This document shows positions 8,301-16,956 of a stretch of 56,111 nt of DNA, in pieces (the stretch's first letter is position 1; each line of letters starts with the position of its first letter). A program made the translations under genes and the position numbers. The notes beneath the pieces are model-generated. The model had not been told where the DNA came from and searched no databases. It was given only the letters and a program-made list of their open reading frames with translations. Source of the stretch: Actinomycetota bacterium (lineage in GTDB: Bacteria > Actinomycetota > Actinomycetes > Mycobacteriales > Mycobacteriaceae); contig JAUPLT010000229.1 in the NCBI GenBank assembly GCA_030836785.1, forward strand, positions 1 to 56,111. Reading direction: 5' to 3'.

Positions 8301-10738
8301 CGGTGAACGGCAGCCTCGGTTACGCCGGATCCTCCGGTCTGTTCATCGGTGACTCCGTCACCGCCGACTTCTCCCACGGCGGTACGATCACCGACTTCAC
8401 CACCAGCGGCGTGGTATTCGAAGGCTCGTCCACGAACTCGACGATCTCGAACTTCACCATCTCCGACAACGTCTACGACGGAATCCAGATCGCCGCGGCC
8501 GCGGGGAGTGTGCCCTACGACTTCACCGGAACTCAGATCTCCGACAACACCATCTACGGCAACTCGGCATTCGGTATCGAGACCCTGGCACCGGTATCGG
8601 GACTGACGATCAGCGGAAACACCATCGGTAAGCAGGGGACGAGCAACCCGTGGGGCTATGTCAGCGACGGGGCCAACGCCCACGGGGTAGTCCTGGCGCC
8701 AGGCACCTACGCCGGTTCCAGCATCAGCGGAAACGTCATCTCCCACAACATGCGCAGCGCCATCTACGCGCCCGGCGGTGTCAAGGGCCTCGACATTTCC
8801 GGAAACGCCCTGAGCGACAACGGAACCCACGGTATCGAGTTCGTCACCGGAGACTTCGCCGGGACCGACATCCAGAACAACGTCATCCGGTCCAACGGTG
8901 CCGATGGAATCTCGCTCGGAGCGGGAATAGGGCAGGGGACACGAACCCCCGGCATCAACCCGTTGGTCGGTTACACCACCGAGGGTGGACGCTACCTCGA
9001 CGCCCACTACGTCCTGCCCTACGCGAACAATCCCGACTTCTACTCCGAGCAGACGCCGCCGCCGGACCCGACGATCCAAATGCGCGTCGGCACCAAACAA
9101 CTCGAGGTCAACCTCGACACCGGCTCGCGTGGACTGTACTTCGACGAAGCCTCGCTGGATCCGAACGTTCTCAGCCAGGGCACCGTCCTGGGGACCGGCC
9201 ACGTCTACCTCAACAGTTCGAACCGGCTGTATTTCGGCGACTGGGTGCAGCTGCCGGTGACGTTCACGCAGTCCTACTTTCAGACAGCCGGCGGCCAGAC
9301 TGACACCAGCCGCAAGGCGGTGGCCACCATGCCGGTGCTCGTGGTGCAGGCGATCGGGGCCTCCACGACTCCCGCCCCTGGGCAGACCCAGGCCAGCACG
9401 ACGTTCAACACCACTATCGACAGCGGATTCGTCACGATCACCAACGGCGCCGGCGATACTCAGCAGGCACCGATCGTGCTCAATCCCAACGACCCCGGTA
9501 CCGGAATCGTGACGATTCCCGGCGGCTACTGGGCCAACTACGCCGACAACGTCGGCAAGCTGGCTCCGGTCGCCAACTTCGGGGTCGGGTTCGACCGCTC
9601 CGGTCAGGGCACCGCCCCCACCGACAACGGGGTCAACCAGGTCTACAACGCGTTCCTGAACCTCACCGAGATGCAGAACGGCACCATGCGGCCGGGGTAT
9701 GTCATGACAGCCCAGGGCGTCACGCTCGGCCTGGACAGCACTGTGTCCGGGTACGCCTACACCGACCTCGCCCCGACCGGGCTGGCCCAGGGCGCCCAGA
9801 CCGCCCCGGACTGGCAACCGGCGACGGGAACCATCACGGCCGGGTCGACGACCTACGGTGTCGGCCAGATCGTCCTCGATATGGGCTACGGAGGCGGAAT
9901 CCTGACCCTGCCCGGCTACGCGCCACCCGGCAGCTTCACCCAGCGCTTCACGGTCAACCTGCTCGACTCGAATGGCGCTGTGCGCTACGACGTGGACCTG
10001 TCCGAGGGCCGGACCAACCTGATGAACCCGGAAAGCATCGACCTGTTCAACCCACTAGCCGGGAACTACTCGCAGAACACTCCACCGCTGAGCCAGCAGT
10101 TCTTCAACACCGGCCGTCCGGCGTTCGCCGGCCTCGACTACCTCTTCGACGCAGGCTCGGGCTATCTGGGCCTTGCCCAAGGGCGGACCCAGCAGGCAGC
10201 GGATGCGCTGGCCTCGGCCAACGGACTCGTTACCCCGGGCTACTACCAGAACGCGACCGCTCCCACGGGGGTCCGCAATCTCACCATCAAGGACAACACC
10301 ATCGCCGATAACGGCGGCGCTGGGGTCGGGGTCAACGGTGCCGGCTCGGTGGGCAACGCCGTCCTCACGAATTCGATCCATTCGAATGTGGGGCAGGGCA
10401 TCTCCCTGACGAATGGGGCCAACGGCGGCCAGCCGGCTCCGGAGTCCGTCGTGGCGAATCGGGTTGCCGACGGGGTCACTGTCCAGGGGACCATGCCGGC
10501 GGTTCCCGGCTACAGCGGAAACTTCACGGTGCAGGTGTTCCGGTCTCCCGCCACGGACGCCGGGAATGTCGAAGGTCGGCAGTATCTCGGCGCCATCCTT
10601 ACTGCCGCGGGTCAATTCCAGGGCCAGCTGCAGGCGACCGGTCTGTTGTCCGGTGACTGGATCACCCTCACCGCAACACCTGTCCAGATCCCCAACAACA
10701 CATCCCAATTCTCAGTACCGGTCCAGATCGAGGTGTAA
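5336..10738 (+). CDS. Giant secreted beta-helix protein with two nested aspartic-protease-like modules
   Basis: About 1800 aa. The GTG at 5336 is preferred over the track's 5318 because GGGAGG lies 8 nt upstream and the N-terminus then aligns with the paralogue next door. Order: Sec signal peptide (GARAGAAAFVLGLSVAGPAG...), Ala/Pro/Arg-rich linker to ~170, conserved block NCAACWG...LIRRALF (~170-230), filamentous-haemagglutinin-like repeats (GTVDGT..SLTVTALGTTTF). A pepsin-type module follows at ~420-780 with VFDTGGNG (D463) and LIDSGAPST (D676), then more repeats (VTTTGDQSYQQN...) and a right-handed PbH1 helix (~1030-1200). A second module (~1205-1625) has NLDTGSRG (D1261) and, at the expected second position, VLDMGYGGG (D1515, DMG not DSG). 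A short PbH1 segment and a C-terminal beta-sandwich end the protein. The module resembles the protease domain of PE_PGRS35/16 (Pec) proteins, but no PE domain is present. Probably cell-surface or secreted. Confidence 0.85.
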   Translation: MVAKFGARAGAAAFVLGLSVAGPAGFAAADTPDSESGSAQAAAGESAVQTAPARSTRANKPSRSRTRGPAPSATSERLPREPGERAVSTGDVRPDNPAPAAATRPAGLTAAARSSVSAPTAAATRRPVTAALGSAAAVGNTDRPERSAVVPVAPAASVTAASPQAAASGASNCAACWGAEAPSIAAAVTTAVNHAFNSAFDWLASLPANPISDLVGGALVLIRRALFLVPEGVTVTQTTPTSLSVSVNTGSVAYFRHDGTTLQISGDPWFFGAQSYDDTAGLDVSVTNTGNAGCAGMVLTSGTVNGDLTTSQIDSIRFGTGAAFTDKVTASVSGGPLTLRDAVRGLTGVELRAPVVLASDVEIDAGTKNAFFGGTVDGTAEGTQSLTVTALGTTTFDAAVGGQVPLASLLTRAVTPLDIRQSANTTTIPLHYMPEYSTSGQLQVKYGIDVAIGANHSRTFVFDTGGNGFFAGYNPDYFTGVTLTDEQVDIVYTSGNYYDAVVANAVVTIGPEGGPRVSTVRPVQIGAILQGGNQSDGQVFDFTNPFAPPVDGRFSGDFGAAFGVQPSDNGETGLSSVLFQLPGNLSTGFLVQLGPIGIDPQLTVGITDELRDQFPYAIPVSALSGGGTYPVSGYQVLQQFGFSPQYFVSSPEGLLYPLGTEQFQQCAVQCLPSLIDSGAPSTSVRLPGAPTPFPLSTANNSALQPGSTFIAQFPTTQGRPPLEWTFVAGSIGSVNAVGYDDQSGAATTTQNVNTGLNLYNGYDVMFDTQKQVIWLRPNGGQSTVNLQSVTTTGDQSYQQNAVLSGSYATASGDFSVSGVTDLAADTTINAGSGAITFSGTVDGPHALTVNSTGATHFVRGVGQQIALTRLTTDAGGSTSTAGVTTQDGQTYGDTVTLNGAYQVNDGEFTVAGAATLAGQTSISTTGGDITFVSTVDATPGQGFTLRLVTDGGHTQLSGAVGAVNPLGGIGMANTAEHTVATVTAAGTVAVNGSLGYAGSSGLFIGDSVTADFSHGGTITDFTTSGVVFEGSSTNSTISNFTISDNVYDGIQIAAAAGSVPYDFTGTQISDNTIYGNSAFGIETLAPVSGLTISGNTIGKQGTSNPWGYVSDGANAHGVVLAPGTYAGSSISGNVISHNMRSAIYAPGGVKGLDISGNALSDNGTHGIEFVTGDFAGTDIQNNVIRSNGADGISLGAGIGQGTRTPGINPLVGYTTEGGRYLDAHYVLPYANNPDFYSEQTPPPDPTIQMRVGTKQLEVNLDTGSRGLYFDEASLDPNVLSQGTVLGTGHVYLNSSNRLYFGDWVQLPVTFTQSYFQTAGGQTDTSRKAVATMPVLVVQAIGASTTPAPGQTQASTTFNTTIDSGFVTITNGAGDTQQAPIVLNPNDPGTGIVTIPGGYWANYADNVGKLAPVANFGVGFDRSGQGTAPTDNGVNQVYNAFLNLTEMQNGTMRPGYVMTAQGVTLGLDSTVSGYAYTDLAPTGLAQGAQTAPDWQPATGTITAGSTTYGVGQIVLDMGYGGGILTLPGYAPPGSFTQRFTVNLLDSNGAVRYDVDLSEGRTNLMNPESIDLFNPLAGNYSQNTPPLSQQFFNTGRPAFAGLDYLFDAGSGYLGLAQGRTQQAADALASANGLVTPGYYQNATAPTGVRNLTIKDNTIADNGGAGVGVNGAGSVGNAVLTNSIHSNVGQGISLTNGANGGQPAPESVVANRVADGVTVQGTMPAVPGYSGNFTVQVFRSPATDAGNVEGRQYLGAILTAAGQFQGQLQATGLLSGDWITLTATPVQIPNNTSQFSVPVQIEV

Positions 10739-10746
10739 CGGGAGCC

Positions 10747-13700
10747 ATGGCGACAAAGCGCAGTACGCGGGTGGGGGCGGCGGCCTTCGCACTGGGAGTT
10801 TCGTTGGCCGGCCCCCAGGTAGCACTGGCCGGTGCCGACAGCCCGGACTCGGATAGTGCCGCCCAACCGGCGGCCCGCGCCGAGGCCGGCGGCGCCGATT
10901 CGGTGCGCTCCCGCGTTCCGACGCAATCGCGGGACGATGCGGGTGCGGCAGAGGCTGCGGCACCGGAGCCGCGGGGTCCGCGGGCGCGGGTGGCTCCACC
11001 CGCCGACCGCAACCCCGCCGAGCGGCGGCGGATAGCAGCCGAGGGGGCCGTCAGGCAACGCATTCCGGTCGCGACAGCGATGTCACCCACAGTGGCGCAG
11101 CCTGCCGCAGCTGCACGCCGCCCCGCGCCATCAGTCGTCGGCTCGCACACACCCATGCCAGTAGGCGGCCCGGCCGTGGCGCCGGGATCCGCAGCCGTCG
11201 AGGCCGGCGCAGCGGGGCCGTCCGCGGTGGCGCCGGGGGCCGCGTCAGGACTGAGCACCGAGTGCGCCGCTTGCTGGGGAACCCAGGCACCGTCGATCGC
11301 TCAGGCGGCCACGACGGTGGTCAACCATCTGTTCAACTCAGCCTTCGACTGGTTGGCCACCTCTCCGGCGAACCCGCTCACCGATCTTCTCGGGGGTGCG
11401 CTGGTGCTGATCCGGCGAACGTTGTTCTTCGTACCCGACGGGGTCACCGCCAGCCAGACCGGGACAGCGCTGACGGTCTCGGTCAATACCGGCAGCGTTG
11501 CCTACCTGCGTCGGGACGGTACCTCGATCGAGGTATCCGGCGACCCGTGGTTCGTGGGCGCCCAGCGATTCGACGCGGCGACCGTGTCCACCGTGGCGGT
11601 CGGCAATCCCGGCAACGCCGGCTGCGCCGGGTTGGCGGTCACCGCCGGCACCGTCAACGCTGACCTGACGACCTCCCAGATCGACGCGATGCGGTTCGGT
11701 TCCGGTGCGGCGTTCAGCGGACAGGTCGACGCCACCGTCGCCGCAGGACTGCTGAGGCTGACCGATGCGGTGCGCGGCCTTCAGGGAGTTCGGCTGGACG
11801 CCTCGGTCGTTCTCGCCAATGACGTGGAAGTCGACGCGGGAACCGGTGATGCGAAGTTCACCGGTACGGTCGATGCAGCCAGCGCCGGCGAGCAATCGCT
11901 GACGGTAACCGCCCTGCGCACAACAACTTTCGACGCCGCCATCGGGGGCCAGGCCGCATTGGCGAGTCTGCTCACCCGGGGTATCGCCCCGATCGCCATC
12001 GAGCAGTCCGAGGACTCGAAAACCATTCCGCTGCATTACCTGCCGGAGTACAACGCGACCGGCCAACCTCTGGTCAAGTACGGAATCGATGTGTCCATCG
12101 GCGACAATCCGGCGCTGATGTACGAATTCGACACCGGCGGTGTCGCATTCTTCGCCGGCTACAACCGGCAGTACTGGAAGGACGTGCCGCTGACGTCGAC
12201 CGGCGTCGCTGAGGTCTATTCGTCGAGCAACTACTACAACGGCGTCGTGTCGAACACGCCCATCACCCTCGGAACGGGCACCCAGACCGTCTCCACCGTG
12301 CAGCCCATCCAGATCGCCGCCATCCTCGCCGGCGGAGTTGCGAACACTGGCACCGTCTTCGACTTCAGCAACCCCGAGGTTCCGCCCGTTGAGGACCGGT
12401 TTTTCGGCGACTTCGGCGCATCCTTCGACACGCTGGCGGTCAACGGCCTCGACACCCCACTTGCCAACCCGCTGTTCCAGCTGCCGGGAAACCTCTCCAG
12501 CGGATTCTTGGTGCAACTCGGACCGATCGGCATCGACCCGCAGTTGACCGTCGGCGTCACCGATGCGTTGCGCGCCCAGTTCCCCTACGCCGTGCCGGTG
12601 CAGGCAGTGGTGGGGGGAGGCACTTACCCCGTCTCGGGACTGCCGGTCCTGGAATGGTTCGGCTTCTCGCCGAGTTACTACGCCCAGGCCCCGGGCGGAT
12701 CGGAACAGACCATCGGAGTGACCCCGTATCCGCAATGCGCGGTGCAGTGCCTGCCCACGCTCATCGACAGTGGGGCCCCCTCGACCGGTATTCGCCTCAA
12801 AGGCGGTGGCGGCGACCCGTATAACGTCGACAACCAACTGAAACCCGGAGTCAGCCTGATCGCGCGATTCCCGACCACCGAAGGACGTCCGCCACTGGAA
12901 TGGAACTTCGTCGCCGGCAACAACGGATCTGTCAATCTCGTCCAATACCAGCAGGGTTCGCTGATCGACAGCCCGGGCCAGAACGTCAACACCGGGCTTA
13001 ACCTCTACAACGCTTTCGACGTCATGTTCGACGTCAAGAAGCAGGTGATCTGGCTGCGTCCCACCGGTGGTGAATCAATGGTGAGACTGAATTCGGTGAC
13101 CACCACCGGAGACCAGACGTACCGGCAGAACGCCACCCTCGCCGGCACGTATTCCACCGGCGGCGGGAATTTCTCGGTGGCTGGTGTGACAACCCTGCTC
13201 GACGACACCGTCATCAACGCCGACGGCGGCGCCGTCCGGTTCTCCGGAACCGTGGACGGTCCGCATTCCCTCGCGGTGAACAGCACCAGCACAACGGAAT
13301 TCGTCCGCGGCGCCGGGGGAGAGGCAGCCCTGAAATCGCTGCGCACCGATACCGGAGGGTCGACCGCGACCTCGGGTGTCATCACCACCGGCGCCCAGAC
13401 CTACAACGACGACGCAGTACTCAACGGGCAGTACCAGGTGGGCGAAGGTTCGTTCGCGGTGGCCCGAAACGTCAGCCTGACCGGCCCGGTCAGCATCGGT
13501 ACTCCCGGCGGCGACATCATCTTCGGGGGTGCCGTTGACGCCCTGCCGGGCAAGGGCTTGACGCTTGCCTTCACCACGGCACCCGGGCGTCACATCGTGC
13601 TCAGCGGTGACGTCGGTGCCACCAACCCCCTCGGGGGCATTGCCGTGACCAACCCGGGCGGCACTGCCGCCGACCCGGCGAGCCTCTCCGCCGCAGGCTC

Positions 13701-14718
13701 GATCACCCTGACCGGAACTCTCGGATTCGCTGCCGCAGAGGGTATCTCGGTCGCCGACCACGTCACGACCACGTTGACCGGCGGGGGACTGGTCCAGGGG
13801 TTCGCCGAAGCCCAGGGCGGCACTGGCGGGATCGGGATATCCCTCGGCGCGTCGAAGGGCTCCCAAATCAGCGGATTCATCGTGAGCAATAACGCCGCCG
13901 ACGGCATCGTGGCCACCGGGGCCGATGACCTCCGCATCGAGAACGTGGCGATCATCAACAACGGCGGAAGCGGCATCGTGGGCCAGTCCGGCAGCATCAC
14001 AGTGGCCGCCTCGTCGGTCACCGGCAATGGGCTCAACGGTATCGAGTTCGACGGCATCAGCAAGGCGGTGGTCACCGACACCACGATCAGCGGGAACGGT
14101 ATCGGTGGGACTCCCGCCAGCGCCGACGGCATCCAACTCAACAACGCGGTCGACGTGACCGTCGGCGGCAGCACGATCAGCGGAAACACCAAGGCCGGAA
14201 TCCGCTCCACCAACTCCGACACCGTTGCGGTATCGAACAATGTCATCACCGGCAACGGCGCCGTTGGTGTGGTCGTCGACGGCGGGGTGGGCAACTCGAT
14301 CCTGTCCAGTTCGATCTACGCCAATGCCCTACTGGCCGCCACGACGGCCGACGGGATCTCATTGCGCAACGGTGGCAACGCTGACCAGGCAGCTCCGGTG
14401 ATCGATACGGCAGCGTTCCTCGATGGCCGCATCGCGGTAACCGGCACACTGACGCTTCCCGACAGGTACACCGGCGACTACCGGATCCAAGTGTTCTTCA
14501 CCCCGTCGACGACCGCGTCCTCGGTCCAGGGCCAGCAACTGTTGGGCACGATCGTCGTGAACTTCGCCGACGAACGGACCAAAGCCTTCTCGGGCGCGTT
14601 CGTTTCCGTGCCGTCCAGCCCCGGCAACTACGTCACCGCCACGGCCACGCCGTCGACCGGCGACCTGAACACCTCGGAGTTCTCCGTTCCGAGGGTGATC
14701 GGGCCGGTGCAGCTCTGA
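10747..14718 (+). CDS. Secreted beta-helix protein with one aspartic-protease-like module (paralogue of upstream gene)
   Basis: 1323 aa, starting at ATG 10747 with CGGGAGCC just upstream and only 8 bp after the previous stop, so co-transcribed with its paralogue. The signal peptide (STRVGAAAFALGVSLAGPQVALA) aligns with that of the upstream protein. The layout is the same without the second protease module: Ala-rich linker, block ECAACWG...LIRRTLFF (~175-235), FHA-like repeats, pepsin-type module (~420-775) with EFDTGGVAF (D462) and LIDSGAPST (D674). Then come repeats (TINAD..VRFSGTVDGPHSL), a PbH1 helix (~1035-1220, units such as VTVGGSTISGNTKAGI) and a C-terminal beta-sandwich (~1225-1323) of the kind that ends many actinobacterial beta-helix surface proteins. 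The spacing between the two catalytic Asp (212) equals that in the first module of the neighbour (213). The paired Cys before the second Asp (QCAVQC) are conserved in both. Confidence 0.87.
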   Translation: MATKRSTRVGAAAFALGVSLAGPQVALAGADSPDSDSAAQPAARAEAGGADSVRSRVPTQSRDDAGAAEAAAPEPRGPRARVAPPADRNPAERRRIAAEGAVRQRIPVATAMSPTVAQPAAAARRPAPSVVGSHTPMPVGGPAVAPGSAAVEAGAAGPSAVAPGAASGLSTECAACWGTQAPSIAQAATTVVNHLFNSAFDWLATSPANPLTDLLGGALVLIRRTLFFVPDGVTASQTGTALTVSVNTGSVAYLRRDGTSIEVSGDPWFVGAQRFDAATVSTVAVGNPGNAGCAGLAVTAGTVNADLTTSQIDAMRFGSGAAFSGQVDATVAAGLLRLTDAVRGLQGVRLDASVVLANDVEVDAGTGDAKFTGTVDAASAGEQSLTVTALRTTTFDAAIGGQAALASLLTRGIAPIAIEQSEDSKTIPLHYLPEYNATGQPLVKYGIDVSIGDNPALMYEFDTGGVAFFAGYNRQYWKDVPLTSTGVAEVYSSSNYYNGVVSNTPITLGTGTQTVSTVQPIQIAAILAGGVANTGTVFDFSNPEVPPVEDRFFGDFGASFDTLAVNGLDTPLANPLFQLPGNLSSGFLVQLGPIGIDPQLTVGVTDALRAQFPYAVPVQAVVGGGTYPVSGLPVLEWFGFSPSYYAQAPGGSEQTIGVTPYPQCAVQCLPTLIDSGAPSTGIRLKGGGGDPYNVDNQLKPGVSLIARFPTTEGRPPLEWNFVAGNNGSVNLVQYQQGSLIDSPGQNVNTGLNLYNAFDVMFDVKKQVIWLRPTGGESMVRLNSVTTTGDQTYRQNATLAGTYSTGGGNFSVAGVTTLLDDTVINADGGAVRFSGTVDGPHSLAVNSTSTTEFVRGAGGEAALKSLRTDTGGSTATSGVITTGAQTYNDDAVLNGQYQVGEGSFAVARNVSLTGPVSIGTPGGDIIFGGAVDALPGKGLTLAFTTAPGRHIVLSGDVGATNPLGGIAVTNPGGTAADPASLSAAGSITLTGTLGFAAAEGISVADHVTTTLTGGGLVQGFAEAQGGTGGIGISLGASKGSQISGFIVSNNAADGIVATGADDLRIENVAIINNGGSGIVGQSGSITVAASSVTGNGLNGIEFDGISKAVVTDTTISGNGIGGTPASADGIQLNNAVDVTVGGSTISGNTKAGIRSTNSDTVAVSNNVITGNGAVGVVVDGGVGNSILSSSIYANALLAATTADGISLRNGGNADQAAPVIDTAAFLDGRIAVTGTLTLPDRYTGDYRIQVFFTPSTTASSVQGQQLLGTIVVNFADERTKAFSGAFVSVPSSPGNYVTATATPSTGDLNTSEFSVPRVIGPVQL

Positions 14719-14732
14719 TCGGTCGGTGAAAT

Positions 14733-16784
14733 CTAGGTTCGGATCTGCCACCCGACCGACGGATCCAGCGCCAGGCTGAGGACGTCGACCGCCTCGAAGG
14801 CACTCATCGGGATGGTGCTGAGTTCCTGCTGAGCAGTCAGGTGATCGGTCCCGGTCCAGCCGTTGCCCATGGCCAACAGCCCGGCTCCGTCTCGTCCCTC
14901 CCCGAACGAGTCGTAGATCACCGCGCCGTGCTGCTGTAGCGCACGCAGGACCACCTGGGTGGCCGGATCGTAGGTTGAGATGTCGAAGTCGGCGCGCAAC
15001 CGGAATACCGTGCCCATCGGGACACCGTCCGGGTTGGTGCCGGTGCCGTCGCCGGCCAGGGCCGGCCAGCTGTGCCCGGTTCCGCGGTCCTTGGCGATGA
15101 CGATGCCCAGCATGTGGTCGATCTCGCCCCGTTCGAGGTCGTCAGGGCGAAGCATCAGCGGCAGATAGGGCAGTTTCGCCGCGTTGGCCGCACCGATCGT
15201 CGGGTAGAACGGCGAACTCATGTCGTAGTGCACGCCGGCTTCGGCGATCCAGGCCGATCCCCACAATGCGGCGTACGCGGCGTTACCCAACGCGTCGAGA
15301 ACGCCGGCGGCCGGCAGTTCCACTCCGTTGGCGACGTTGATCAACTCCTGGGAGATGCAGGTTCCGGTCTGGAACACCAGCAGGTGCCGATCCCAGGCCG
15401 GAACATCGGGCATGCCCTCAACGAGCGGGTAGTCCGGGATGGCGTAGGGGCGGTCGTCGATATTGGGTCCGGTGGTCGAATATCCGCGGTTGAAGATGAC
15501 TGTCTCGGTGGGGTGGTCGGGGCCGACGATGTTGACCGGCATTGTGGCGGAACTTCCCATCCACGGCGTGGTCTGCCATCGGGCTATCAGGGTGCCGCCG
15601 ATCAGATCGGTCCACGTCTGCGACTCCGCAAGGACCGGCAGGGGACTGACGTCGGCGTGGAAGACGGTGTCCGCGGGCATCAGTGTGCAGCCGCAGAACG
15701 TCGACAGATCGCGCACCGGAGCGCCCGCAACGAAGGTGACCATCACCGGTACCAGGACGCTGCCGCCGTAGCCATCCTCGATCGTCACGGTGAACTGATC
15801 TTGCCGGTCGGCCGCCGTCGCGCCGGGGGCAGAGGCGGCGGCGAGGGCTTCCGCACCGGGGGAGTAGGTGAATTCACCCGAGTCGGTCACCGCGACAGCA
15901 CCCTTGGCCGGTGCCGTTGAGGCCAGATAGGTCAGCGGGTCGCCGTTGGGATCCGAGCCGAGAATCCTGCCGGTGAGCACGCCGGTGACCGGATCGGGCG
16001 GGTCGAGGCGAAGTGTCGCAGACGGTGCGTTGTTGAACGGCGCGACGCTCACGCGGACTGTTGTGGTGGCGGTGTGCCCGGCAGTGCCCACCAGGCCGAA
16101 GGTGAGCAGGTTCAGCAATCCCTCGAGCCCGTGGAGGTGGAAGCCGCCACCGGCGTCGCTGGCGGTCACCTCGAAGGAGTCGACGGAATCACTGCGCGCC
16201 AGCATCGGATCGGCGGTGTACGTGTACTGCCCGGACGGGCTGAGCGTCACAGTGCCGTGGGCCGGGGCGCGGGTCACGGCAAGTCCGATGGGGTCGCCGT
16301 CGTGGTCGGTGGCGTCCACTGACCCGCTGACGATCCCGCCGGGTGATTGCCCGGTCTGGATCCCAACGGGTCGCGGAGCGGAGTTGCCCAGCAGTGCTGT
16401 CAGCGGATCGGACCGGGTGACCGCAGCAAGCGGCGGTGTACCCGGGGAGGCCTTCGTCTGAGCCGCGGCAGGGCGCTGGGAGTCCGCAACCCGCTGGACG
16501 GCCGCCGGGGCCGGCTTCGACCCCCGTTGCCGTGGCGGTGCTGCCGTGTGCCGTGCGCCTGAGCCGACGCCCGGGAACGTTTTCGCCTGGCGCGCAGTCG
16601 CCGTGGCCCGGGAACGTTGGTCGGCGGAGCGGACCGCATCGGCTGAGCCGTCGTCAGCCGGATCTGCCGCAGCCACCCCGGTACCGGCAAGAAGCACCGT
16701 CGCCGCTCCGGTGGCGGCCGAAAGGACAGCCCAGCCGACCCCCGCCGCGATCGTCGTGCCGCTGATTCGCCGCCCTGTGAACAT
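14733..16784 (-). CDS. Secreted Ig/cadherin-like repeat protein with C-terminal domain of unknown function
   Basis: About 683 aa. The ATG at 16784 (second Met of the track ORF) is chosen because AAAGGGG sits just upstream. The signal peptide (ISGTTIAAGVGWAVLSAATG... AAADP) is followed by a basic Ala/Pro linker to ~150. Two tandem VCBS/cadherin-like repeats follow: GSVDATDHDGDPIGLAV...GTVTLSPSGQYTYT (~150-255) and GRILGSDPNGDPLTYLAS...SGEFTYSPG (~260-355). The C-terminal ~310 residues (RWQTTPWMG.. to the end) form a separate domain with MLGIVIAKDR..HSWPA, PMGTVFRLRADFDIS and VVLRALQQHGAVIYD. I recall this pattern from other secreted bacterial proteins of unknown function. It converges on the protease/beta-helix pair with a 14-bp gap, which makes a joint surface function possible but unproven. 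Confidence 0.82.
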   Translation of the reverse strand: MFTGRRISGTTIAAGVGWAVLSAATGAATVLLAGTGVAAADPADDGSADAVRSADQRSRATATARQAKTFPGVGSGARHTAAPPRQRGSKPAPAAVQRVADSQRPAAAQTKASPGTPPLAAVTRSDPLTALLGNSAPRPVGIQTGQSPGGIVSGSVDATDHDGDPIGLAVTRAPAHGTVTLSPSGQYTYTADPMLARSDSVDSFEVTASDAGGGFHLHGLEGLLNLLTFGLVGTAGHTATTTVRVSVAPFNNAPSATLRLDPPDPVTGVLTGRILGSDPNGDPLTYLASTAPAKGAVAVTDSGEFTYSPGAEALAAASAPGATAADRQDQFTVTIEDGYGGSVLVPVMVTFVAGAPVRDLSTFCGCTLMPADTVFHADVSPLPVLAESQTWTDLIGGTLIARWQTTPWMGSSATMPVNIVGPDHPTETVIFNRGYSTTGPNIDDRPYAIPDYPLVEGMPDVPAWDRHLLVFQTGTCISQELINVANGVELPAAGVLDALGNAAYAALWGSAWIAEAGVHYDMSSPFYPTIGAANAAKLPYLPLMLRPDDLERGEIDHMLGIVIAKDRGTGHSWPALAGDGTGTNPDGVPMGTVFRLRADFDISTYDPATQVVLRALQQHGAVIYDSFGEGRDGAGLLAMGNGWTGTDHLTAQQELSTIPMSAFEAVDVLSLALDPSVGWQIRT

Positions 16785-16956
16785 CCCCGGCCCCTTTGCT
16801 CGCACTCAATGTAGCGCCTGCGGTGCAGTCACTTATCCAGTTCGAGGCTATTTTCTTGGGTTCGTTGGCGTTCAGTAAAGGTAGCTGGTGGTGTACGTCT
16901 CCCGATCGCCCGCGATGAGCGGCAAGCCGGACTGCCGCCTGAATCTGTCCGCGCTG

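Noticed and set aside
7283-9817. 844-aa minus-strand ORF inside the giant beta-helix gene
   Set aside because: Shadow frame in high-GC DNA; the plus strand has signal peptide, RBS, protease motifs and repeats.
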